Shown here piece by piece: positions 1 to 5,036 of a DNA stretch of 5,036 nt; the first letter of the stretch is position 1; each line of letters opens with the position of its first letter. Origin of the DNA: Nitrospirales bacterium (GTDB taxonomy: Bacteria; Nitrospirota; Nitrospiria; Nitrospirales; UBA2166). Made by a program: the position numbers and the translations under genes. The stretch spans positions 1 to 5,036 of the forward strand of contig JAJDBL010000457.1 in assembly GCA_029261375.1 (NCBI GenBank), read 5' to 3'. The notes below the pieces were generated by a model that searched no databases, was not told the origin of the DNA, and saw nothing but the letters and a program-made list of their open reading frames with translations.

Positions 1-1169
1 CCAAGTACGTTCTCAGGGGGGCGTACATGCTCGTTGCCGGAGCAACTTGTCTGAGGGCAGAAGATCTCTCGTCCCGCCAGCGACTCACTATCAAATTTCA
101 CGCTGGCAAGACTGCGGCTGACCGCGATAACAGTGGGAGACCCATCGTCGTCCTGGTACCGCACGTTGACCGTCGATGGGCCGTCCGGGAACAGAAACCC
201 GCTAGGACTAGGGATGACAAGACCGGCATCTCTGAGGTCGAGGAGATCCGTTTCGAATTGTTGAAGAAGTTCGCGCACATCATCCACGTCCGTAAGACCC
301 CCAACGAGCGCTTCAATGGCGGCCACAACCAAGGTAGCGACATCGTCGCTACCAGCCGCGCTAGCAATGGTGTTCGCAATCCCACCGATGACCGCGACCG
401 GTGATTTGCTGAAGCTGTTTATCGCCAATGCGACCTTCAGTGCGACAATCGACGTTAATGCTGGAGGGGCAACACTGAGACAGAGCAGATCGCCGGCGCA
501 CTCCTCAACCGCATCCAGATCGGCAACTGCGCTGATGAGGCCCGGCGCCGGGCCAAAGGGCTCCACATAGGCGTACTCAAAATCAATAAACTCTCCACTA
601 TCCAGCAGGCGACCCTCCACATCGATGCCGACTTCAACTTTGGCCGTGCAGGACGATGGATCCCCCGGGTTATCCACAGCCTTCTCAATTGTCGGGTCGA
701 TATGAGTGTGCACTTTGGGAAAGAAGTAGTTGTCCAGGATGATCCGTCGCTTCTGGTCTTTCGTCAGACCATCGAACCCTCCCGGCACGATGATGGGCGA
801 ACATTGGTCCACCATGATCCCGCCCACGGTCATTTCAAGAATCGCCTTGGCGAGGCTGGAAATTGCACTCGGTGCCAAGAGAGCGTAAGCACCACCCGAC
901 GATTGTGTGGCAAGGAACGTTTGCAAGCCCTCAAAGATGAGATTGGTCATACCATCGGTGAGCAGGAGCGTGCCGAGTTGTTGGCACAGCGCGTCATCTG
1001 GACCACTCAGCTCGTGCAGTGCCTGCGCGTCACTGGCCGTGCCCAGCGACAATGCCGGCACGAGACACGCCATCAGGAGCAGCGAGATCACTCGCTGACG
1101 CACTCGATCCCATGTACTCGTCTCAGTCGGCCTCGGCAAACGAACCATCATGACTTCACTTGTATCCAT
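1..1169 (-). CDS. Putative exported protein of unknown function, 3' end beyond the window
   Basis: An uninterrupted frame of 389 codons runs from an ATG at 1169 to the window edge, so the C-terminus is missing. I chose this ATG over an in-frame one at 1181 because GGAGG (1175-1179) sits 5 nt before it. The N-terminus looks like a Sec signal peptide: basic RVRQR at residues 22-26, a hydrophobic core at about 27-43 (ISLLLMACLVPALSLG) and a likely AQA cleavage site at 48-50. The predicted mature part has seven cysteines (62, 123, 174, 224, 230, 371, 376), which would fit disulfides in an exported protein. A hydrophobic Ala/Val/Gly-rich stretch spans about 232-293, followed by an acidic segment (about 294-315) and a Ser/Asp-rich region. 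I recognise no catalytic motif or named domain. The secreted location is inferred from the signal peptide, and the function is unknown. Its neighbours, tRNAs and pst genes, give no clue. Confidence 0.8.
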   Translation of the reverse strand, partial: MDTSEVMMVRLPRPTETSTWDRVRQRVISLLLMACLVPALSLGTASDAQALHELSGPDDALCQQLGTLLLTDGMTNLIFEGLQTFLATQSSGGAYALLAPSAISSLAKAILEMTVGGIMVDQCSPIIVPGGFDGLTKDQKRRIILDNYFFPKVHTHIDPTIEKAVDNPGDPSSCTAKVEVGIDVEGRLLDSGEFIDFEYAYVEPFGPAPGLISAVADLDAVEECAGDLLCLSVAPPALTSIVALKVALAINSFSKSPVAVIGGIANTIASAAGSDDVATLVVAAIEALVGGLTDVDDVRELLQQFETDLLDLRDAGLVIPSPSGFLFPDGPSTVNVRYQDDDGSPTVIAVSRSLASVKFDSESLAGREIFCPQTSCSGNEHVRPPENVL

Positions 1170-1174
1170 CAAAA

Positions 1175-1179
1175 CCTCC
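1175..1179 (-). promoter_or_regulatory. Shine-Dalgarno that decides the start of the exported protein
   Basis: On the minus strand GGAGG is followed by 5 nt (TTTTG) and then ATG at 1169. The upstream in-frame ATG at 1181 has no comparable site and overlaps this motif, so 1169 is the better start. Confidence 0.75.
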
Positions 1180-1193
1180 ATCTGCCTAATGAA

Positions 1194-1222
1194 GACGCAT
1201 CACAGCCCTCTGCTGATGCGTC
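1194..1222 (-). promoter_or_regulatory. Strong hairpin in the presumed 5' leader of the exported-protein gene
   Basis: GACGCATCA pairs perfectly with TGATGCGTC (9 bp). After one bulged G, CAG/CTG pairs around an AGGG loop. The hairpin ends about 14 nt before the Shine-Dalgarno at 1175-1179. The bases that follow on the minus strand are TTCATTAGG, not a U-run, so it does not look like an ordinary intrinsic terminator. It could affect translation initiation or mRNA stability. The structure is seen in the sequence; the role is inference. Confidence 0.5.
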
Positions 1223-1331
1223 TCCTCCGCGTCGTTCCGAAGTATTCATTAATTGGTTCGGCCACGTCCTTGATGCCACTCTTCCTCTATCGTTGAAACG
1301 AATAACCGCATAGATCAAATAGTCTTCCGCT

Positions 1332-1357
1332 TGGAAGCTGGGACTGGAAGCTGGGAC
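1332..1357. repeat. Tandem duplication of a 13-mer at the edge of the hexamer array
   Basis: TGGAAGCTGGGAC occurs at 1332-1344 and again immediately at 1345-1357, running into the hexamer array. Both copies contain the array's core (CTGGGAC), so this looks like the seed or a degenerate end from which the array grew by slippage. Confidence 0.8.
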
Positions 1358-1421
1358 TGGGACTGGGACTGGGACTGGGACTGGGACTGGGACTGGGACT
1401 GGGACTGGGACTGGGACTGGG
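1351..1421. repeat. Hexanucleotide tandem array (CTGGGA), about 11.8 units
   Basis: Eleven exact CTGGGA units plus a partial CTGGG fill 71 bp without a single substitution. GGG occurs every 6 nt, giving 12 runs from 1353 to 1421, each separated by the 3-nt loop ACT. This fits the G3N3 pattern of intramolecular G-quadruplexes on the + strand, which is the template strand for the minus-strand gene starting at 1169. On the minus strand the unit reads CCCAGT, which would encode Pro-Ser in one frame. The perfect units suggest recent slippage expansion and likely length variation between strains. Confidence 0.95.
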
Positions 1422-1605
1422 CTAGATAGTCTACCGAACGGAGGAGTTAGTCAATCTATTAGTTAGATAGTTAATTTTAATTCTTTCAATTTTTGTTGTG
1501 TCATATTACGCATTGCAGTTGTGATACTTCCCTGTGATAGGACCACAGATGTTTTTATGCCTTGTTGCTGCCTGTTACTGGAATTCGCGGGGGTGAACGT
1601 CCCCC

Positions 1606-1743
1606 ACGGGAGTGTCCCCTTCATTGCAATTCCACCCTGAGCATCCGATATGCCTGGAGGCATTCTTATGGATTCGTCATGCATGATGCGGTGCGCCTCA
1701 TGCGCACCGATCAGCCAACGCTTGCTGCAGGGGACACTCCCGT
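1606..1743. repeat. Inverted pair of quasi-palindromic 15-mers framing hairpins (REP/BIME-like or MITE-like)
   Basis: ACGGGAGTGTCCCCT at 1606-1620 is the exact reverse complement of 1729-1743. Each arm can itself fold, pairing GGGA with TCCC around a 3-nt loop. Between the arms lie a hairpin at 1689-1709 and a near-palindrome at 1650-1663. Just outside, GGGGG/CCCCC pairs at 1589-1605. Short palindromic units in inverted orientation resemble REP pairs or a small non-autonomous element. I see no target-site duplication and no transposase gene. The element class is inference. Confidence 0.5.
1689..1709. other. Perfect 8-bp hairpin
   Basis: CGGTGCGC pairs with GCGCACCG around the 5-nt loop CTCAT. 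After a bulged G at 1688, GAT/ATC can add three more pairs. There is no U-tract on either side, so it is not terminator-like. It belongs to the structured block framed by the inverted 15-mers. Confidence 0.6.
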
Positions 1744-1763
1744 CAGCGTGGATTGTTAGTTTT

Positions 1764-1775
1764 AGAACGCCGCTG
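1764..1775. repeat. 12-nt inverted copy of part of the 2011-2129 repeat
   Basis: AGAACGCCGCTG here is the exact reverse complement of 2032-2043 inside the repeat upstream of tRNA-Arg. The next bases (AAAGGTGTTGTAGG) loosely resemble the repeat's continuation. It may be a degraded second copy on the other side of the tRNA pair, or chance. Confidence 0.35.
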
Positions 1776-1833
1776 AAAGGTGTTGTAGGGGAGACCGAGG
1801 CGGGGACCAGTGTATCGAACGCGCGTCAACCGA

Positions 1834-1922
<89 letters not shown>

Positions 1923-1928
<6 letters not shown>

Positions 1929-2000
1929 GCCTGGAGGGATTTGAACCCCCGACACATGGCTTCGGAGGCCATTGCTCTATCCGAGCTGAGCTACAGGCGC
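1923..2000 (-). tRNA. tRNA-Arg (anticodon CCG)
   Basis: The full cloverleaf can be read on the minus strand. Acceptor GCGCCTG pairs with CAGGCGC. The D arm is GCTC...GAGC. The anticodon arm is ATGGC-CTCCGAA-GCCAT, with anticodon CCG at 1963-1965, which reads CGG arginine codons. The T arm is GGGGG-TTCAAAT-CCCTC, with one G-U pair. The discriminator is G at 1926, and CCA is encoded at 1923-1925. Length is 75 nt plus CCA. It is the first of the tandem pair. Its 5' flank is only 10 nt long before a repeat begins, so no ordinary promoter fits directly upstream. Confidence 0.97.
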
Positions 2001-2010
2001 ATCACCTGTC

Positions 2011-2129
2011 GGGCTGCTGAAACACGCCAGCCAGCGGCGTTCTCGCTTCGCGGTTCGGCTCAACGTACAGGAGTACGATACGCCTTACCGCTCGCTGCGG
2101 CCTTGCTGGACAGCCTTTTTGAACAGCCC
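2011..2129. repeat. Intergenic repeat unit of about 119 bp with imperfect inverted ends
   Basis: The ends are GGGCTG (2011-2016) and CAGCCC (2124-2129). Similarity between the inverted arms continues for about 25 nt, including AAA and CCAGC blocks. Inside lie a perfect CGTAC-AGGA-GTACG hairpin (2064-2077) and CCGC-TCGCT-GCGG (2088-2100). I remember very similar units scattered between genes in Nitrospira genomes, but this is unverified memory. No convincing coding capacity. It sits directly upstream of tRNA-Arg. Confidence 0.6.
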
Positions 2130-2240
2130 TTCTTTCTAATCAAATCCTTCGAGACCCGAAAGACGTTCGTCACCGCCGAAATATACGTCAATGATTCAAC
2201 GCGCCCGCTTTTCATTGCTTGGTTGCGCGCTGTATGACGG

Positions 2241-2268
2241 GTGGTAAAACCGGGTCGAAAACTACCAC
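2241..2268 (-). terminator. Weak hairpin just after pstB, possible operon end
   Basis: GTGGTA (2241-2246) pairs with TACCAC (2263-2268), 6 bp around a 16-nt loop, starting 3 nt beyond the pstB stop. No U-run follows on the minus strand, so it is a poor intrinsic terminator. The rest of 2130-2271 holds only another 6-bp hairpin (2146-2162) and no gene. Confidence 0.25.
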
Positions 2269-2271
2269 AAT

Positions 2272-3048
2272 CTATAGGGTGTGTCCAGCAAGATATTGCT
2301 GTGTTTTTTCCTCACTCGGACAGGCAAACATATCGTCAACGCCTCCCCATTCACACACACATCCCTCGCTGAGAAAAATCACGGTTTCTGAGAGTCTCTT
2401 CGCTTGTTCGAGGCGATGCGTGACCAGGATGACCGGCATTCGAGTTCCAAGCTCTTGGATGAGTGTCTCTATCGCCTGGGTTGATTGCGGATCAAGTGAT
2501 GCCGTCGGCTCATCTAAGAGCAGCGCGGTTGGCTCACATGCAAGCGCACGCGCAAAGGCGAGCCGTTGCTGTTGCCCTTGAGACAGATCATTTGCCGGAC
2601 GATGCAGACGATCTTTGACCTCATCCCACAACGAGACAGCTTGTAATGTCTCTTCCACGATTGATGAAAAGTCAGATCGTGGCTTCAGCTGCAACCGCTT
2701 CAATCCAAATACCACGTTCTTGTAAATGGTGGTCGGGAAGAGACACGGCTTCTGCATCACCATTCCAATATGTTGGCGCAATCTCGGCACGTCGATTGGT
2801 CCTGTCCCGTTTGTGTAAATGCTCTGTCCACGAAACAGGACGGATCCAGTGCATTGAAATGATGGAAGCGCATCGTTCAGTCGGTTCAATGTTCGCAACA
2901 AGGTGGTTTTTCCGCTTCCCGACGGTCCGATAATACTGGTGACGCCTCGCTCCTGGATCGACAGATTGACGTTCGAGAGTATCGGGACCGAACCAAAGGA
3001 GAGATTCACGTCCTTCAGGATAAATGCGGCGTCGGTTGAGTTTTTCAT
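2272..3048 (-). CDS. pstB: Phosphate ABC transporter ATP-binding protein PstB
   Basis: This 258-residue cytoplasmic ATPase powers phosphate import through PstC and PstA. All ABC motifs are present in order: Walker A GPSGSGKT (41-48), Q-loop Q100 in MQKPCLFP, signature LSQGQQQR (156-163), Walker B ALLLDEP (176-182), D-loop ASLDP (184-188) and switch histidine H212 in VTHRLEQ. The QKPxxFPxxIYxNVxFG stretch (100-116) is typical of PstB. Two points differ from what I remember of textbook PstB: LSQGQ in place of LSGGQ, and HRLEQAKRLSE in place of HNMQQAARVSD. The PstB call therefore leans partly on operon context. The ATG at 3048 has an in-frame stop shortly upstream and no good Shine-Dalgarno, which would fit translation by coupling. 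Unlike the other pst genes it is separated from its partner, lying 193 nt after pstA. No phoU follows; the next genes are tRNAs. Confidence 0.93.
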   Translation of the reverse strand: MKNSTDAAFILKDVNLSFGSVPILSNVNLSIQERGVTSIIGPSGSGKTTLLRTLNRLNDALPSFQCTGSVLFRGQSIYTNGTGPIDVPRLRQHIGMVMQKPCLFPTTIYKNVVFGLKRLQLKPRSDFSSIVEETLQAVSLWDEVKDRLHRPANDLSQGQQQRLAFARALACEPTALLLDEPTASLDPQSTQAIETLIQELGTRMPVILVTHRLEQAKRLSETVIFLSEGCVCEWGGVDDMFACPSEEKTQQYLAGHTL

Positions 3049-3245
3049 GATGCGTGGTCTGTCTCGTTACTCGTGATCTGTGCGGAGTGCGCTACGACGC
3101 ATGATTCATCTGCTCTATGCATGATTCCCGCAGCTCGCTGCGGGCAACGTTTGGGAGCCCCCTCACCCCTCCCTCTCCTTCCAAGGGGAGAGGGGGTTTT
3201 ATGAGAAATCGTCCGCTCATTTATGTCACACATTCTGACGTTCAT
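3045..3245 (-). CDS. Small bridging open frame between pstA and pstB, possibly only a coupling ORF
   Basis: A 66-codon frame starts with an ATG overlapping the pstA stop (ATGA, 3242-3245) and ends with a TGA overlapping the pstB ATG (ATGA, 3045-3048). It thus fills the 193-nt gap exactly, in the same 4-nt overlap style as the rest of the operon. The product is polar and basic. Its middle (TPSPLGRRGRGEGAPKR, about residues 17-33) is the translation of the C/G-rich repeat, so it is unlikely to be a conserved protein. There is no Shine-Dalgarno. It may be translated only to carry ribosomes to pstB, or it may be chance. I recognise no family and there is no signal peptide. Confidence 0.35.
   Translation of the reverse strand: MNVRMCDINERTISHKTPSPLGRRGRGEGAPKRCPQRAAGIMHRADESCVVAHSAQITSNETDHAS
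3127..3144. other. Perfect GC-rich hairpin between pstA and pstB
   Basis: CCCGCAGC and GCTGCGGG are exact inverted copies around 2 nt; folded, this gives a 7-bp stem with a 4-nt loop. It lies next to the C/G-rich repeat at 3158-3196 and may be part of the same dispersed unit. No U-run follows on the minus strand. Confidence 0.6.
3158..3196. repeat. C/G-rich imperfect palindrome, dispersed-repeat type, in the pstA-pstB gap
   Basis: CCCCCTC (3158-3164) pairs with GAGGGGG (3190-3196). After an A-A mismatch, CCCC (3166-3169) pairs with GGGG (3185-3188) around a 15-nt loop. On the + strand TTTT follows (3197-3200), so it resembles an intrinsic terminator in that direction; on the minus (pst) strand it lacks a U-tail. 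Palindromes of this CCCCTCACCC...GGGGAGAGGGGG type are, from memory, widespread between genes in several bacterial phyla. The insertion is what makes the pstA-pstB spacing unusual. Confidence 0.65.
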
Positions 3246-4093
3246 GCTGCAAACCGGAGGCGTGATCGAACAACAAATGCCCCGAGACTGAAACAGAACA
3301 CGAGAACCATCAACATGAGTGCTGCTCCCCAGACGGCGTCGGTCGCTGAAGAATGGATCGCTTCTTGCGACAGGAGGAGTATGTGTGTTTGGAGGGTGGT
3401 GACGGGTTCATTGATGGCCTGGGGAAGGTCGACGCCAGAGAAGGTCGTCGCTGTAAACATAATGGCCGCGGTTTCGCCGGTGGCTCGGGCTAATCCCAGG
3501 AGCATTCCCGTAATGATTCCCGCCAGACTTTGCGGAACGATCACCGCACGAATCAACTGTGCCTGTGTCATGCCTAATGCGAGGCCTGCTTCACGATAGC
3601 GCGCAGGAATGGCCTCGATGGCTTCCCGGATACTCACAATCATGGTGGGAAGGATCATCATAGCTAGGATCAGCACGCCGCTCAGCCACGACACCCCAAG
3701 ACCCAGATAGATGCCGAAGACCATGTAGCCGAATAGTCCAAATAGAATGGTTGGAACGCCGTTCAACGCGTAGATAAAACGCATGGACACGGCTTTGAGT
3801 CGCTGGGCGAGATACTCTGTCTGGTAAAGCGCGGTCCCCAAGGCAAGGGGAAGACTCACAAAGCCGGCACCCAACGTTAACAGCAATGTACCCAGGATCT
3901 GGGATCGAATTCCTCCTTCGGCCCCAAACGACTTCGACGGTTGCGACACGAACTCCCACGTAAGTGCGGTGGCACCTTTGGCGACCATCATCGCCACAAT
4001 ACTGACAAGCAACGTCACACTCACGATGGTCATGACTCCGACAAATATATGCAGCAACGTTCCCATCACTGTTCGCCGTCGAGCCGCAATCAC
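3242..4093 (-). CDS. pstA: Phosphate ABC transporter permease PstA
   Basis: This is one of the two inner-membrane subunits forming the phosphate channel with PstC. I start it at GTG 4093, giving 283 residues, because this GTG overlaps the pstC stop as GTGA and AGGGGAGG lies 11 nt upstream (4105-4112). A TTG at 4195 would extend it by 34 codons, but that extension lies wholly within the pstC 3' coding region. Visible features are TM1 (about 13-37), TM2 (about 66-90) starting the permease domain, further segments at about 105-126 and 133-153, the cytoplasmic EAA loop REAGLALG (167-174) that docks on PstB, and later segments at about 188-212 and 250-275. The motif ARATGETAAIMF after the EAA loop is typical of Pst permeases. 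It ends by ATGA overlap with a small bridging frame ahead of pstB. Confidence 0.95.
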   Translation of the reverse strand: MIAARRRTVMGTLLHIFVGVMTIVSVTLLVSIVAMMVAKGATALTWEFVSQPSKSFGAEGGIRSQILGTLLLTLGAGFVSLPLALGTALYQTEYLAQRLKAVSMRFIYALNGVPTILFGLFGYMVFGIYLGLGVSWLSGVLILAMMILPTMIVSIREAIEAIPARYREAGLALGMTQAQLIRAVIVPQSLAGIITGMLLGLARATGETAAIMFTATTFSGVDLPQAINEPVTTLQTHILLLSQEAIHSSATDAVWGAALMLMVLVFCFSLGAFVVRSRLRFAA

Positions 4094-4941
4094 GCGCGAT
4101 GCAGCCTCCCCTGCCAGCCTATTTTCTCTGCTGACCAGGTCAATGTGATCACCATCAAAAACAGAATCAGACCTAATCCAAGGAGCGCATTCCAATGGAG
4201 CCCCACCCCGATGGCTTCGGCGGCTTCCCGACCAAGCTTGGACGCGATGCTCTGCGCGGGCGCGAATACGTTATACAGCGGAGCTGGAAGGCGATCGAGG
4301 CTTCCGATGACCAACATCACGGCCACTGTCTCACCCATGGCGCGACTCACGCCGAGAAGCAGCGCGCCGAAAATGCCTGGCAGCGCATGAGGAAACACCG
4401 CATGGATGATGACTTCATGTCTCTGTAGCCCAAGCGCACGCGCTTGCTCCCTATACCAGTCGGGCACCGCATGGATCGCATCTTCAGACAAGGTCATCAC
4501 GGTAGGCAGGATCATAACGCCGAGGAGAAGGCCTGCCGTGAAGATACAGTTCCCATCGATCAGCCTGAACGAATCACGCACCCACGTGGTGACGAACACC
4601 ATCCCCAGGAGTCCGTAGACAATACCAGGCACCCCGGCCAGTACCTCCATCAGCGACTTGAGCGTCCGCCTCATTCGTGGCCCCACGAGTTCGGAGGTCA
4701 TGACCGCAGTTCCAACCCCAAGCGGAAGAGCAACCGCGAGTGCAATGAGGGTCACCATGACCGTCCCGTAGATCATGGGTAAGGCACCATAGGTTTCACC
4801 GACGGACCACTCCACCCCAGTGAGAAACGTCCATCCATGCTGTATGACGATTGGGAAACTTCCGCTAATCAGGAAGAGAAGAATGATAGCGGCAAGAGAT
4901 GACGAAACCAGGAATGCCGTTCCGAGAATCCAGCGGGTCAT
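4090..4941 (-). CDS. pstC: Phosphate ABC transporter permease PstC
   Basis: This 283-residue inner-membrane permease pairs with PstA to carry phosphate from PstS into the cytoplasm. Hydrophobic segments are seen at about 6-27, 57-83, 100-120, 133-152, 188-212 and 251-270, six in all as expected for the family. The EAA docking loop is REQARALG (164-171), followed by the family-typical SRAMGETVAVML (199-210). VPGIVYGLLG (104-113) is also typical of Pst permeases. The ATG at 4941 overlaps the pstS stop (ATGA) without a clear Shine-Dalgarno, so translation probably depends on coupling. The TGA end overlaps the pstA GTG. At 283 residues it is on the short side for PstC, with a short N-terminal extension. 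Confidence 0.95.
   Translation of the reverse strand: MTRWILGTAFLVSSSLAAIILLFLISGSFPIVIQHGWTFLTGVEWSVGETYGALPMIYGTVMVTLIALAVALPLGVGTAVMTSELVGPRMRRTLKSLMEVLAGVPGIVYGLLGMVFVTTWVRDSFRLIDGNCIFTAGLLLGVMILPTVMTLSEDAIHAVPDWYREQARALGLQRHEVIIHAVFPHALPGIFGALLLGVSRAMGETVAVMLVIGSLDRLPAPLYNVFAPAQSIASKLGREAAEAIGVGLHWNALLGLGLILFLMVITLTWSAEKIGWQGRLHRA
4105..4112 (-). promoter_or_regulatory. Shine-Dalgarno supporting the GTG start of pstA
   Basis: AGGGGAGG on the minus strand lies 11 nt before GTG 4093, within the pstC coding end. The spacing is slightly long, but it is the only good site near the possible starts. An internal ATG at 4066 has none. Confidence 0.5.
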
Positions 4942-5036
4942 TGCACCGAAAGATAACCCATTTCACGGACAATACGCTGGCCGTTCGGCCCGAGCAAAAA
5001 CGCGATAAAGGTTTTCGTAGGACTATCGGGGTTTTC
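4938..5036 (-). CDS. pstS: Phosphate-binding protein PstS, C-terminal end only
   Basis: Only the last 32 codons and the TGA are inside the window; the start lies beyond the right edge. The residues include TKTFIAFLLGPNGQRIVREM and end in GYLSVQ. This matches the usual C-terminal helix of periplasmic phosphate- or tungstate-type binding proteins (F-x-x-F-x-L-S/G-x-x-G-Q-x-I). The stop overlaps the pstC ATG by 4 nt. PstS captures phosphate in the periplasm and delivers it to PstC-PstA. The name is supported mostly by the downstream permeases, since the ligand-binding residues are not visible. Confidence 0.85.
   Translation of the reverse strand, partial: ENPDSPTKTFIAFLLGPNGQRIVREMGYLSVQ

Noticed and set aside
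702..1313. 203-codon plus-strand frame
   Set aside because: It lies opposite the exported-protein frame, whose signal peptide and Shine-Dalgarno are convincing. The plus-strand product is rich in His, Arg and Gln, as expected for an antisense shadow.
1463..1684. 73-codon minus-strand frame as a small gene
   Set aside because: It overlaps the inverted-repeat block, has only a weak GAGG about 11 nt upstream, and its translation resembles no family I know. The structured DNA explains the region better.
1713..1761. Integron attC-like site
   Set aside because: On the minus strand CTAACAAT and CAAGCGTT resemble the ends of the aadA attC site, and a frame starts just after. But both core boxes have a mismatch, the 49-bp length is below usual attC sizes, and no integrase or cassette gene is visible.
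1784..1791. Partial copy of the tRNA-Lys T arm as an integration (att) scar
   Set aside because: Only TGTAGGGG is shared with the tRNA, too short to separate from chance, and no integrase gene is present.
2165..2200. Sigma-70 promoter for the tRNA pair (TTGACG, TATATT)
   Set aside because: The two hexamers adjoin one another rather than being about 17 nt apart, and neither has a fitting partner at the right spacing.
3158..3200. Intrinsic terminator within the pst operon
   Set aside because: The U-tract follows the stem only on the + strand, where I find no gene to terminate. On the pst strand no U-run follows.
4094..4195. 34-codon N-terminal extension of pstA from a TTG
   Set aside because: It lies entirely inside pstC, lacks a ribosome site, and the GTG at 4093 gives the family-like start with a GTGA overlap.

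Overview
The window reads as a chromosomal segment of a free-living Gram-negative bacterium. My best guess is a Nitrospira-like member of Nitrospirota. That rests on the gene set and on remembered similarity of the intergenic repeats to those in Nitrospira genomes, neither of which I could check. All genes I can support lie on the minus strand.

Right half (2272-5036): a high-affinity phosphate ABC transporter operon, transcribed right to left. It holds the last 32 codons of pstS (periplasmic phosphate-binding protein), pstC and pstA (permeases) and pstB (ATPase). pstS/pstC overlap by ATGA and pstC/pstA by GTGA, so the GTG at 4093 is the better pstA start. A 193-nt gap holding a C/G-rich dispersed-type repeat separates pstA from pstB. 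A 66-codon open frame bridges this gap exactly, with ATGA overlaps on both sides. No phoU, phoB or phoR is visible.

Middle (1834-2271): a tandem tRNA pair, tRNA-Arg(CCG) then tRNA-Lys(CTT), both with encoded CCA and only 4 nt apart. A repeat of about 119 bp with imperfect inverted ends lies 10 nt upstream of tRNA-Arg. An 11-nt inverted repeat extends the tRNA-Lys acceptor stem into both flanks.

Left intergenic stretch (1170-1842): no convincing gene. It holds two inverted quasi-palindromic 15-mers framing several hairpins, an AT-rich patch, and a 71-bp (CTGGGA)n hexamer array with 12 evenly spaced GGG runs. A strong hairpin lies just upstream of the next gene.

Left end (1-1169): one long minus-strand frame that runs off the window edge. 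It encodes a secreted protein of unknown function with an N-terminal signal peptide and a good Shine-Dalgarno. I verified it by translating it codon by codon.
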